Below, in pieces: positions 22,121 through 33,400 of a DNA stretch of 64,000 nt. Where the stretch lies: positions 4,216,001 through 4,280,000 of the forward strand of contig CM070911.1 of assembly GCA_036417435.1 (NCBI GenBank), in the 5' to 3' direction. A program made the position numbers and the translations under genes. The stretch comes from Inia geoffrensis. Taxonomy: Eukaryota > Chordata > Mammalia > Artiodactyla > Iniidae. A model generated the notes under the pieces. It worked only from the letters and a program-made list of their open reading frames with translations. It had not been told where the DNA came from and ran no database searches. How positions within the stretch are numbered: position 1 is the first letter of the stretch; every line of letters begins with the position of its first letter.

Positions 22121-23209
22121 GTCCCTGTTGCTTGGAATTCTTTTTTCTCTTGACCTCCCCCCACCAAGGTCTTTCTCCTGGGTCTTCTCAACCTCCCCAT
22201 CCAGGTTTTTTTCTCTTTCTCTACCACTGCTGGTTCCTTAAACGTGGGCTTTTATCCTTTTTGTATACTTAGGTAATGTATTCCCCAGTGGGCAATCTGC
22301 TGCATGATGGCAAATTCTATCAATTCTCCGCCAGCTTTCAGATCTAAATCTCCAACCTGAGCAAATGTTTTTGACAGTGAGCTGCACAGGTCCACCTCAA
22401 TATGTCACAGGCCCTCAACTCAACACCCAATTTTACTAGCTAGTTAGTTTTAGTGTGTAAGTCATAACTTTTCTGAAGTAGACCTTACAGATTACTTATC
22501 CCCCAGTCCTGGTTAGTTTGCCATGTTTAGCTCACCAAAAATGGTTCATATCACTGAATACTTGATATTTTACCTGTCACAGACTACCCAATAGACAATC
22601 AAACAATAACAAGATGTCCAGAAATCACTCAAAGTCACAAAAGAGGCTTCTTGTTCCTATATATACAATAAGTTCTCCACCTGACATAAGAAAGTTCTGT
22701 AGGTCAGCGACTGTGAAGACACCGAAGAGATGCAAATTTGAGTCAGACCCCATCATTCCATTTCAGAAGCTCACACTCTTCTAGAAGAGGCAGGTTATTA
22801 TACACCATAGACTGTGCTCTGACATAGTGCACAACTTTAGAGGATGCCTTTGGGTTTTTATGAGGGGAGAAACATGGATGCCAACTGGGCATCTGCACGT
22901 CCCCAGCCTTGCAGTTCTCCACGCTGTACCGGTACGCACAGAATAGAGTTTAAGTATGCCAGCTTCTTATAAAAGCCTGGAGGTTCAGATGGTTGTCTCA
23001 GATATGGTACAAAGCAAATGATTAATGGAGCATATGCACATATTAGGTATGCTTGGGACAGATAAATAAAAGAGATATAGGAAGATGTTAGAAATTCTAG
23101 AATGGGTGGCCTAGGGAAAGAAGAAAGTTGTTACTAAACCACCAACTAAAATGTATGGAACTGGATCACAAGCCTTTGCCTCCAAGAAGATGCTCCTATT
23201 CACATCTTT
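22121..23209. other. Unassigned sequence
   Basis: 22180-22440 may extend the L2-like stretch. From 22440 on nothing is recognised on either strand. Confidence 0.35.
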
Positions 23210-23270
23210 AGGTCCAACTCCTCGCTTAGTATCTAATGCCATATGCTTTTTCACACTAGGAGTTGGACCT
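23210..23270. repeat. Inverted repeat, 13-base perfect arms
   Basis: aggtccaactcct at 23210-23222 is the exact reverse complement of aggagttggacct at 23258-23270, leaving a 35-base loop. Confidence 0.9.
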
Positions 23271-23559
23271 TGGATATCCCTGAAAACATATAGTAATAAT
23301 ATTTATTTTTTAAAAATGCAACACTTTCCCTGGAAAATATTTTTATCTTTCCTAAGTTTCTGTTCACCCAAAACCACCCCTGGAGTCTGTGTCAGATGTG
23401 GAACCCTGGACTTATTTCCCTTTGACCCATTAAGCGTTTCTCAGGTGTATCCCTTTTCCTCAAGAAACCATCTTAGACCCTCACAACTAAACTTGAACTC
23501 TTTCCCTTTGTTTATTTCCCCCCATGGTTCCTCTTGAACTTAATTTTCTTCTTCTGCCC
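23271..23559. other. Unassigned C/T-skewed sequence
   Basis: A 128-codon plus frame (23151-23537) spans this stretch and the inverted repeat. It has no recognisable domain. Confidence 0.4.
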
Positions 23560-23960
23560 ATGAGTCAGACTCTTTACTGAATAACTTCTGGAAGAAAGGG
23601 ACCATGTAAAGCTCTCTGGATATGAAGTGGCCCTTGCCTAAAAGAGCATAAAGTCTCTTAGGAAAGATAAGATATGTACATGAAGAAGTATAGAAGAGTA
23701 CTCTGTTTGAGAAATTCCCCAAGAAGAGTAAAAACCAAAGTTCCAATTGATAAGATGAAAAGTTTACTCCTCAGCAGGTAAAGCAGATTTCATGGAGAAA
23801 TGGCATTTTAGTTTGGTTTTGAATCTATCAGAGAAGGCAAAGGAATGGGAGCCATTGGTTAAAGGTAAAGCATCAGAGGTAGAACAGCTCATGCTGTCAT
23901 GCTGTGGTGAACATTAGGATAGAGAATCGTGAGTCTATGAAGGATTAGATTAATGAGGAT
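23560..23960 (-). mobile_element. Possible L2 LINE relic
   Basis: The order 'aaagagcataaagtctctta', 'gaaatggcattttagtttgg' and 'caaaggaatgggagccattg' resembles the reverse-complement L2 3' region. Divergence is high. Confidence 0.35.
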
Positions 23961-24159
23961 AGGAATTAATGGTAGTTGGAGGGATAGCTGGAAAGAGCAT
24001 TCATTCATTGCTAGGCTAGCATGTTTGATTTACATTTGCATGAGAAGAGAAGTTATACTTTCATTAGGGCAAAAATATGATCTGATAAAGCTATTAAGGC
24101 AAAAACTTGCCCTAATCCATTGTTTGTATTTTTTTTTCTAATTAAGTGTTTTGAAGTGA

Positions 24160-24690
24160 AATTTTAAAAATTTTTGAGGAGGTCTAAGTTATCATATTTT
24201 TTTTCTTTTATACTATGCCTTTGGGATAGAATCTAATAAATCCTTGTTGAACCCAACAGCTTGAAGTTTTTCTCCTATTTTTTTCCAAAAGTCCCATTGT
24301 TTTAGCACTTTCGTATAATCATGTGGTCAGTGGTGAGTTAGTTTGTGTGACTGACATGAAGGTCCACATGACGGTCCTTGTTTTGCATGTGGAGACCAGT
24401 TGCCCCAGCACTAGTTGTCGGATAGACTGTTCTTTCCCTGATAATCGCCTTTGTGTCTTTGTCAACAATCAATTATCAATATATAGATTTATTTTTGGAC
24501 TCTCAATTTTCTTCCATTGATATCTCAAATTCTGCTCCACTGATCTATACATCCTTATTTTAGGACCACACTATCCTGATGACTATAGCTTTATAAGTTT
24601 TGAAAATGTGAAGTGAATGTGCTCTAACTTTGTTCTTTTTCAAAAAATGTTTTAACTACATCAGGAACTACTTTTTTGAACAGAAATATG
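24160..24690 (-). mobile_element. L1 LINE, ORF2 fragment
   Basis: Reverse-complement L1 ORF2 landmarks occur in order: 'gaagtttttctcctattttt', 'ttttgcatgtggagaccagt', 'gtctttgtcaacaatcaatt', 'ctccactgatctatacatcc' and 'ctttgttctttttcaaaaaa'. It is an old, decayed, non-coding internal piece. Confidence 0.75.
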
Positions 24691-25749
24691 TATCCGTGTG
24701 CATATACATATGTATAGATTTTTCCATGAGAGGGCTTAAAGAGAAATTATCTAAACTTCATTTTAGAAAGTTATTGGAAAAGGGAAATAGAATTAAAGAA
24801 ACTTTTATTCAAAATATTCTCTGTGTTTTTCAAGAAAAACTAAAAACCAAAAACCTTTCCCAGCTTATGTTTCTGAACCCAGAAGTCAGCAGACATGACT
24901 TTCTTCCCTAAACGTTGAACTCTTAGCTCGTGTGTGTTCCTCAGGAGGACCATCCTCTCTCCTCACAGGTGGTGCTTCGGCACTGACTAGAGGAAAACAG
25001 ACTCTTGGGAGGAAGTCAACTTGACTAGAAGAAAGAAAAATAAATAAACATTATTATAACAAATAGACTCATACATACCCTGGAGATAGCTCTCTGTGCC
25101 CCTGTAGTTATGGAAAAGTAAGTATACAAAATTTAACCCCAAAATTCAGATCAGTTATGTAATTGGAAGAGCACCACAACCTCTGAACTCATTCTTCTTG
25201 TCAGATCTGGGGCCCAAATATTTCTTGATCTAGGATCATCTAGGAGGATGGTCTCTTCTCATGTGTGTGTGGCCAGATTAGAGCTTGATTCCCCTGCCCC
25301 ACCCCCACCCCCCGACATCTGTTTCTTCACATCACCCTCTGTCTTACGATGAGAATGACTGAATTGTTCCACAGGATCCTAAACTATCAAGCTGTAACCA
25401 TTTCTCCCCATCATCCTGTCCTCTTTAGAACCAAATGCTTTTTCCCTTAGATTCAGATAACAACTAATTTAGAGTATTTTTTTTTTTCTCCAAGATTGAA
25501 ACTGTCCCTGTGCATCTGTTTTGCTGGAGGAACTATTCCTTTCCTTCTTTCCCAAAGGAAAAGGCAGACACTAGTCCTACAAGGCTACTAGAAGTCTTCC
25601 CAGTATCTCTATTCCTAATACTCCCATAATTTAGGCACAAAGAGACTGTCTAAAAAGTCAACTAAGAGCACATTGTGCCAAAGGAAAGGTTATTCCTCCT
25701 TATTTGCCTCTCTAATCTTGTTCACCCACCAACAGGTACCCAGGTAAAG

Positions 25750-25750
<1 letters not shown>
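24691..25750. other. Unassigned sequence
   Basis: A 93-codon plus frame (24630-24911) begins inside the L1 piece and has no domain. No further repeat recognised. Confidence 0.4.

Positions 25751-25785
<35 letters not shown>
25751..25785. repeat. (TG)n microsatellite
   Basis: About 17 uninterrupted TG units. It creates the threonine-histidine run seen in minus-strand frames. Confidence 0.97.
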
Positions 25786-25786
<1 letters not shown>

Positions 25787-25927
25787 GGTAGGAGGGGGAA
25801 GTTTGGGAGGGAAAAATAATTTGAGTGGAAATTGCCAGTAAACAGTTGGAGATGTGATATTGACACACACCCCAAATTTTTAGGGATAGAGCTGGAGTTT
25901 GCCAGGAGGTGATCCTATAGTTGATTG

Positions 25928-25931
<4 letters not shown>

Positions 25932-25960
<29 letters not shown>
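25932..25960. repeat. A29 homopolymer
   Basis: An uninterrupted run of 29 A. No SINE, L1 end or AATAAA signal lies just upstream, so its origin is unclear. Confidence 0.95.
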
Positions 25961-25963
<3 letters not shown>

Positions 25964-26520
25964 GAGTAAATAAAGGAAGAATCATTAGAGAAGTCTGGTG
26001 AGCTGTGACCCCTGGTGAGAATGGGAACACAATTCAAAGGAGTAAATCATCAACCAAAACCAAGACAAGTGCTCAAAGGAAGAGCATGGGGGACACAGAT
26101 CCAAAGATAGTAAGAACTAAGAAAAGCTATTTGACCCGGCAGTTCATCCATCATTAGTGCCTGGGGAAGGCAGACACTACCAACTCGTGGGTCTCCCAAA
26201 GACTCTTCATGCAAAATGCACACTTGTCCCCCAGAGTCATCAATGAGGTAACCCTCATGATAGTGGTGCAAATCATATTGCAAGGAATTCATTGTGAAAC
26301 ATGAGTAATTTATGTGTGGGCTATGGTTTGCAGACTTTTGGTGATTCTTTTTTAAAGAAAACTGGCTGGAAGCAAGAAGAAGGCAAAGATGACTCTCAGG
26401 GTAGAGAATACAAAATGCTTCTAAGCTGTGTGGAAGGGAATGCAGAGTTAGACGTTAAGTACTTAAGAAGAGAGAAAAAAATGTGTAGAATTTTCAACAT
26501 AGGTTCTAATGTAAGGTGAT
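25961..26520. other. Unassigned sequence
   Basis: An 80-codon minus frame (26050-26292) and a 72-codon plus frame (26301-26519) have no recognised domain. No repeat identified. Confidence 0.4.
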
Positions 26521-26585
26521 TATATATATATATATAATATTTTGATGAATATATATATATATATAACATATTCATCAAAAATATT
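26521..26585. repeat. AT-rich palindrome with TA runs
   Basis: 'aatattttgatgaat' at 26536-26550 pairs with 'attcatcaaaaatatt' at 26570-26585, with one extra A in the right arm. TA-rich runs lie outside the left arm and in the loop. Confidence 0.85.
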
Positions 26586-27934
26586 TCAACATATACAATG
26601 TTCCTTTGAAAAGTCTTGTTTCTAGGTAGGATTTCAGGGTCCTTCACTTTCAGTATTATAAATTCAAGTGGTTGCCGACATCATGGCATAAAGACCCAAT
26701 GTCTATAAAAAAAATCATGGAGAAAGCTATGATGGTGAAGAATTGCCCTTGAACTGAAATGTCATCTTTGGATTCATTTTCTAATTAATAATCAGCATAA
26801 AAATAAACTCAGATGTATAGGGCAACTCACCTTTCCAAATAATCAGAAATTCTATAAAGACAAATATATGAATATCTGCAAGGCCAGTACATTTCTGAGT
26901 TTCAAATGAATCACATCTGAACAGAATGTGGAGGACACGTATGCACTTTAACAAGGGCTACATTATTAGATTTTCTGAGTCTTCTTAATTTGATCATGCC
27001 TTTATGTCAGTGACTATAAGACACTAGTGCATTGTGTCTTTGATCCCATTGTCAGGGTCCAAAAGGTCTATGTGGTCTTTACTTTTAGAAAAGAGTAAAT
27101 CTCTTCCTGGGTAAAGGTATCCCTGTAAGCCAGCTGCTTTTCAAGTCAAAACAGAAGGGATTGTTTTCAGGCTGACAGATAACAAGCCTTCATTTTTTCC
27201 TTTCTTATGGTGGTATTGCCAGATAGCACTTAAGTGATACAAAGAGTTTCTCCTGGGCTATATTACCTTGGCATGAATAAAACTCAATGCATTATTGTAA
27301 ATGACAGAGATGTTCTGATTTTGGTAGCATGAGGGCTTCAGTGTGGAAGAACAAGAAAGTAATAATGGTAAAATGAGAAGGCTGGCCATAATGAAGGAAG
27401 AATCTCATTGGAGAAACTAACAAATTATTGTGTGAGAGAGAGACACTTTGGTGAGACAAAAGAATTGCACTGGCTGAGTCACCGAGGATCTCGAGAGTAA
27501 ATCATTACAATCAGGCCTCTCTCAATTTTTAACAGACTCAGGCTGCTTCAAGCCCAGGCAAGCCAGAAAGAATGCTGTCTCTAAAAGCCATTTATTATGT
27601 GTTTATACATCCCCGAGTTTCATTTGTTTGGTGCTTGTCCTTGCACAAAATGGATATCTGGTTCCTACTCTTACTAGCCTCAAGTCTTCACTGCTTGCCT
27701 CTTTCCATCGCTTGTCTTTATGGGGGCTGACACACTCACCCATCAATTACTCTCTAGGCAGACTAAAAAGCAAGGCGTGCATGTTACAGAAAGCAGTATG
27801 ACTCTTGGTTCCATCCTGTCCCGAGCTAGTTTGCTTTTGTCTTCCTGCCGATACTCTTGGCTCCGGGCCCCATCCTCAACCCTGAATTAGCCAGTCACCT
27901 TGACTTTTGTATGTTTGTTTGTTTTTCCTTTCAG
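26586..27934. other. Unassigned sequence
   Basis: No gene, long frame or named repeat is recognised over 1.3 kb. Confidence 0.4.
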
Positions 27935-28370
27935 TTTTATTGAAATATAGTTGACATAAAACACTGTATATGTTTAAGGTGTACAGCATAGTGATTTAAC
28001 ACACATATATTGTTAAATGTTTACTGAAACAAGTCTAGTTAACATCCATCACCCCATTTAGTTAAAATAATAGTTTTTCCTTATGATGAAAACTTTTAGA
28101 TCTAGTCTCTTTTAGCGGCTTTTAAATACATCATACACCAGTGTTACATATTGTCACTAAGCTATGCACTGCATCCTCAGTTCTTACTTATCTTATACGT
28201 GGTAGATTGTACCCTTTGACCCCCTTCACCCAATCCCTCCTACCCCTGCCTCTAGAAGCCACCAATCTGCTCTGCATTTCTATGAGTTTTTTTTTTTTTT
28301 TAATAGATTCTACATATAAGTGAGATCATACTGTATTTGTCTTTCTCTGTCTGACTTATTTCACTACTTT
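27935..28370 (-). mobile_element. L1 LINE, 3' end fragment (older L1M type)
   Basis: Starts 'gttttattgaaatatagttg', continues with 'ggtgtacagcatagtgattt' and 'catccatcaccccatttagt', and ends with 'tctacatataagtgagatca'. This is the reverse-complement order of an older L1 3' UTR. Confidence 0.8.
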
Positions 28371-29714
28371 GACTCTTCTCTTAGCATCTTGAATCTTAGT
28401 GTGGCTTTGTAGTTTTTAGCTCTTTTACCTTTCTGGCCCAATATCCTTTATTTTCCAGAACCCAACTTTTTCTTTTACAATGTCCTCCATAAAGGACAAG
28501 AGTGCCAACACTATGGTATTTTACATTTATCCCCAAATAGATATAAAATTGACCAGAACATGGGATCCCTAGTTCGTTTTCGTAATTTTCAATAGTAAAC
28601 TCAGTGAATTTGGAGACCATGGAGAAGCATTACTTAGCCTAGTTCTCAAAACTTGGAGACAATTCATGAAAGTCTTGTCAGTTGAGTTTAGAGACCAACT
28701 AGCAAAGAGCTATCATCAAAGGAAGTCTGGAAAAGGCAGAGTATTCAAGTCCTGGAATAGCATTACCAAGGGAGAATAATGTTTGGTTTAACATTTTTAT
28801 TTTTTTTTTCCACTCCTATCTTTGCCTTCTGTTTGTGCCTTGAGAAATCTGGGAAGAAATCTGACAGTGCATACTAGGGAAGAAATCTGACAGTGTATAC
28901 TCAATGTCTGTAATGTTCAAATATGCTAGCCTTCAAAGTGGGATGTATTGAATCACTTGATGATGTGGTTACAGAAGATGTGGCTGTGAAGACAAAGAGT
29001 GCCCTATGTGTAGGGTAACCATAAATGTCATCCAAATGATGCTTAAATGATTATCCAAACCAGGAGAATATCGAGGAGTGAGAGGCCTTGTTGTTAATAA
29101 TCATGCCAGGACAATGGGTTTAGGGACAATCCCAGGAAAATCAGTGTATACATTCACTTCCTATTAAAGGAGTTTGTTAAAAAAAAAAAAAAAGAGAGAG
29201 AAAAAAATGGCCCTTTGTCCAGACTATACTTAAATAGCTACATACCTTGGATTTCATAGAAACAATGGAAAACACACTCTAAAACATGGACTACAATAAT
29301 TTTTGAAACATCAACCAGTACCAGCTTAAGGCTGAGACAAGTAAACTAGCAACCAATACAAATCAGAGAACAAGCTCCCAGAGCTGATATACAAGGGAGA
29401 ATGGACCCTGTCTTCAGGTGAGGAGTGTCCACATGTGAGTGGTTGTGGGTTTGTCATTTTGCATAAACCACCTATGGAAATGGGCTCAAATTTAATTTGT
29501 TCTTGGAAAGTGGGAAAATAGTAAGTTACATAATATATAAATATATGTTATTTAATAAATAAAATAGTAAAATAGTTGTATATACAACACTGATCTGATA
29601 TGGCTTATATCTATATGTGAGTGTGCAGTGTACCCTTCATTTCAACATACAGAAGGATGGGTTACATACTTATGGTACATTTAACTCTGTTTTCTCTAGT
29701 GAAGTCCAATATCT
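28371..29714. other. Unassigned sequence with a small tandem duplication
   Basis: Apart from the 26-base duplication at 28851-28902 and an A-rich run at 29179-29207, nothing is recognised. Confidence 0.4.
28851..28902. repeat. Tandem duplication, 2 x 26 bases
   Basis: The units 28851-28876 and 28877-28902 share 'gggaagaaatctgacagtg' and differ at two positions. Confidence 0.9.
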
Positions 29715-29873
29715 TAATGATAATAATAATAACAATAATAATAGGTACCATTTTCTAACAAGTACTATGTGACATATGCTTTTCATCTTCCATAATTCTG
29801 TAGATGTGAAATCGTGGCACGGAATAGTTTAGTAACTTGCCTAAGAGCACAGTATGATTAGGAGTATAACTAC
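29715..29873 (-). mobile_element. MIR SINE relic, cut by the MLT1 insertion
   Basis: An (AAT)n run and 'aacaagtactatgtgacata' are followed by 'agtttagtaacttgcctaag' and 'agcacagtatgattaggagt', the reverse-complement MIR order. It ends exactly where the MLT1 LTR begins. Confidence 0.65.
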
Positions 29874-30257
29874 TGTATTAGTTTGCTCAGACTGTCCTAA
29901 CAAAATACCACGAACAACAGGAATTGGTTTTCTTACAGTTGTGGAGGCTGGAAGCCCAAGACCAAGATGTCGGCAGGTTTGGTTTTCCTGGGGCCTCTCT
30001 CCTTGGCTGGCAGGTGGCTGCCTTCTCGCTCAGTCCTTACGTGGTCTTTTCTATGTGCTCACGGTCCTCTGGTGTCTCTTCCTCTTGTTATAAGGTGACC
30101 AGTCATATTGGATTAGGGCCCACCCTAACAGGCTCATTTTAACTTAGTTACTACTTTAGAGGCTCTGTGTCCACACAGTCACATTCCGAGGTACTGGGGG
30201 TTAGGGTTTCAGCATATAAATTGGGGGGTTTGTGGGGAACTTGATTAGCCCATAACA
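29874..30257 (+). mobile_element. MLT1-type solo LTR (ERVL-MaLR)
   Basis: Begins 'tgtattagtttgctcagact', contains 'ggaggctggaagcccaagac' and 'gaccagtcatattggattag', and ends 'ttagcccataaca', all MLT1 landmarks in order. No internal retroviral sequence is attached. It is an ancient non-coding remnant. Confidence 0.85.
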
Positions 30258-31048
30258 GTGTCCAAGCTGAAATTCAGATTTGGTCTGGGTCTAAAACCCA
30301 TGTGTTCTCCCCATCAGCTTGGCTCCAGCTACTGGAAGCAAGCCCTCTGCTTTATGCTTTATTAAGAGAAGTAGATCTACAGGGCACTGTCTCTATCCCC
30401 TAAAGCTTCCCAATCGGTAGAGAAAGGAAACAAGTCAACCACTTTCCCTAATGCAAAACAAAATAAAATGACAAGTAAATGAGTGCTCAGAAGATGTTGG
30501 GCACAGTAGACCAAAGCACTGCCTCTGAAATCAAAGTACTGGAGTTCAGATCTTAGTTCTGCAATTAATGTAGATACAAGAAAATAAGGATCAGAGCATT
30601 CATTCAAAACCTGTGTTGAGATCCTCCCATGCACTATGCATCATTCTAGCCTCTTTGGCTACATTATACTGTGCTAAGTGTATTCAAATATTACTCAGGA
30701 AAAAAGTAAGGTGATTTTTACAAAAATGCCTCTTGTTTTTTATTATCCTTATGCAAGGTCTTTGTGGATAATCAAAATTTGCTGCTTTGAAGATTTGATT
30801 TTTTTTTACTAAAGTTAAATGGTTAGGGAATCTGGTGTTAAGTTTAGGGTATTTATTTTTAATAATTCCTTCAAAGAAAGAATAAAATATTCACGATTAA
30901 ACAAAAATTGGTGGTGATACCCAGCAGGACTCTGTGGGGCTCCTGGGCACAAAAGCCTCTCTGTGTCCCCCATTTCTTGATTACAGGAAACAGGCTTCAT
31001 TCAGTGTCCGTGACCTTCCCTGAGCTCCAAGGAGTAGGTTCAAAGAGT
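30258..31048. other. Unassigned sequence with weak MIR/L2 traces
   Basis: 30505-30580 (ctggagttcagatcttagtt) looks MIR-like, and 30598-30680 L2-like. An 85-codon minus frame (30377-30634) has no domain. Confidence 0.4.
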
Positions 31049-31511
31049 TGCTAATTAGGGAAGGAGGGGATTCGAGACATGGGAGGAGCAGTCAAGAGAA
31101 AACATAGTGCAGCCTTGAGGCAGGGTCCTGGTTCTCCCTCAAGGGATACACACAGCAATATCTTTGAGCTATTTTGCAGATACTGAAACTCCCTCCAGGC
31201 TGGAGAAGTTAACTGTCTGCTGCTCACATAGACCCCAGACAAGTTGAAACCAGAAGATCGGTGATGCCGACTCCCACTTACCATCCCACCAGCCAATCAG
31301 AAGAATGTCCATGAGCTGACCACGCCCTCTTTGAACCATTGCTACAAAACTCCTCACTACCCCCTCCAGAGACACACAGCTTTGAGGGCATTTTCCCATT
31401 GTGGCCCCCTTTGCCTGGCAAAACAATAAAGCTATTGTTTTCTACTTCACCCAAAACTCTGTCTTCGAAAATTAATTCGGTGTCAGGGTACAGAGGCTGG
31501 ATTCGGCTTCA
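31049..31511 (+). mobile_element. ERV-like solo LTR (class I type, approximate ends)
   Basis: The layout is that of a retroviral LTR. A CCAAT box lies in 'agccaatcag' (31291-31300), a degenerate TATA-like 'gctacaaaac' at 31341-31350, and a polyadenylation signal aataaa at 31425-31430. A 'tgtcagggtacagaggctgg' and 'attcggcttca' end follows. No primer-binding site or gag/pol sequence follows, so it appears solo. Subfamily not assigned. Ends are uncertain because no target duplication was found. Confidence 0.6.
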
Positions 31512-32564
31512 GTGAGACTGACCAAAGCACTGGAGGAAAGCTTTTTGGTCAAGTAGCTTTTAAACATATATAAAGACTGACTTAAAATTTGGTTCCAACT
31601 GTAGAAGAGACAAGTTTTTATAAAGACTGGCTTAAATCTTAGCTCCCACTGTAGAAGAGAAGAATTTGAATGAAAGGAAATAAAGAGATCTTTGAGATAA
31701 GTAAAATCTGAAATCCTGATTCTCCATCAGGATCCGCAGCTCTCCCTTGAGGTCCTGGGTCAGTCTCCCCAGGCCTTTCGGCACTAAACATATTGTCAAG
31801 ACGTTCTCTAAAGTGAGAGGCTTGTGCAGCCTTGACGTCCAGCACAGAGAACAAGTGGATGGTTTTCACGAGCCTTCTATATATGTATACATACATAGGT
31901 AGATGTTTATCTGTTTTGAAGCAGACACCAGGATTAAGATAAAAGGGGTGTGTCTCACTGGGTCACACTTTGGAGATCAGAGTAGCCACATTTTTCTACA
32001 ATTTTAAGGATGTGAGACATCAGACAGCTTCCTAGACTTTCAACTAAGACCACAGAGCCCGGAAGCTCTGCACAGCATTCAGCTCAGCCATCTAATAAAA
32101 CACTCTTCATAGTTGTCATGACAACACCCTCATTCTCCCCTTGTGAAGTACGCTTCTTTCCTCCAGCTGGAAGTGTTTACTTGAGGTCTATTGGGATGGT
32201 GTGATTTTTTTACTGGAATATACCGTTAGAAGGGCACCGAATTGGAATTCACCAAGCTTTCTTTGGGATTACAGTCTATGAATCCAGGTAACGCACAACA
32301 CCTCCTTGGTGTCCTCTTCTCATAGCAGCCAGAGACTTGTCACATCTCTTTGGAAGCTTTTACTTCTCCTTTTAGGAGAAATTATTTTAAAAGACCTGAT
32401 TCAAAGCCCTAGGGTCTTTAACATTTTCAACTGTGTCCTTCGTCCTTCCAGGACCGGGTAGCCACAGCTCCTGTGAATTAGGCTTCTACAGTTTTATGAG
32501 AAATTAGGCTTTACGATGCTGGCAAAGGAGCCCCTAATTTATTTATCAGGAAATGGCAATCTGT
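31512..32564. other. Unassigned sequence next to the LTR
   Basis: Holds the 50-base tandem duplication at 31569-31668. 31700-31900 is GC-richer with an 85-codon minus frame lacking a domain. The rest is unassigned. Confidence 0.4.
31569..31668. repeat. Tandem duplication, 2 x 50 bases
   Basis: Both units begin 'tataaagactg' and contain 'actgtagaagaga'. Identity is near 80%, so it is older than the other small duplications here. Confidence 0.75.
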
Positions 32565-33028
32565 TCTTATTTTGTATTATCGAAATCTAGTTGATTTACC
32601 ATGTCGTGTTAGTTTCAGGTGTACAGCAAAGCAATTCAGTTATATATATATAATGTTCAGATTATTTTCCCTTATAGGTTATTACAAACGCTAACCTTTG
32701 CTATATAGTAGGTTCTTGATGTTTATCTATTTTGTATATAGCGGTGTGTATCTGTTAACCCCAACCTCCTAAGCTATACCCCACCCCTCCCCTTTGGTAC
32801 CCATATGTTTGTTTTCTATGTCTGTGACTCTCTTTCTGTTTTGTATATAATTTCATTTGTATCTTATTTTTTTTAGATTCCACATAGAAGTGATAACATA
32901 TGATATTCGTCTTTTCCTGGCTTATGTCACTTAATATAATAATCTCTAGGTCCATCCATGTTGCTACAAATGGCATTATTTCAGTATTGTTTTATGGCTG
33001 AGTAAGATTCCACCATATATGTGTGTGC

Positions 33029-33069
<41 letters not shown>

Positions 33070-33400
33070 CACCCCACAACTTCTTTATCCATTCATCTGT
33101 TGATGGACATTTAGGTTGCTTCCATGTCTTGGCTATTGTAAATAATGCTGCTATGAACACTGGGATATGTGTATCTTCCCAAATTAGAGTTTTCTCCCAA
33201 TCTATGCCCAGTAGTGGGATTTCTGGGTCATATGGTAGTTCTATTTTTAGTGTTTTGAGGAACCTCCATACTGTTCTCCATAGTGGCTGCACCAATTTAC
33301 ATTCCCACCAACAGTGCAGGAGGATCCCCTTTTCTTTGCACCCTCTCCAGCATTTATTGTTTCTATACTTTTTGATGATGCCCCTTCTGACTCTCTAAAC
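32565..33400 (-). mobile_element. L1 LINE, 3' UTR and end of ORF2
   Basis: Reverse-complement L1 runs from 'gttagtttcaggtgtacagc' in the 3' UTR back through 'ttctttatccattcatctgt' and 'ggcattatttcagtattg' into ORF2. Translated on the minus strand, 32981-33295 gives the conserved [20 protein letters not shown] stretch. Stops and a microsatellite break the frame, so it is a dead copy. Confidence 0.92.
33020..33070. repeat. (TG)n-(TA)n compound microsatellite inside L1 ORF2
   Basis: A TG run to about 33048 followed by a TA run to 33070, with one CG interruption. It sits at the short TA stretch of L1 ORF2 that precedes the 'aatggaatatta' motif. Confidence 0.95.
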
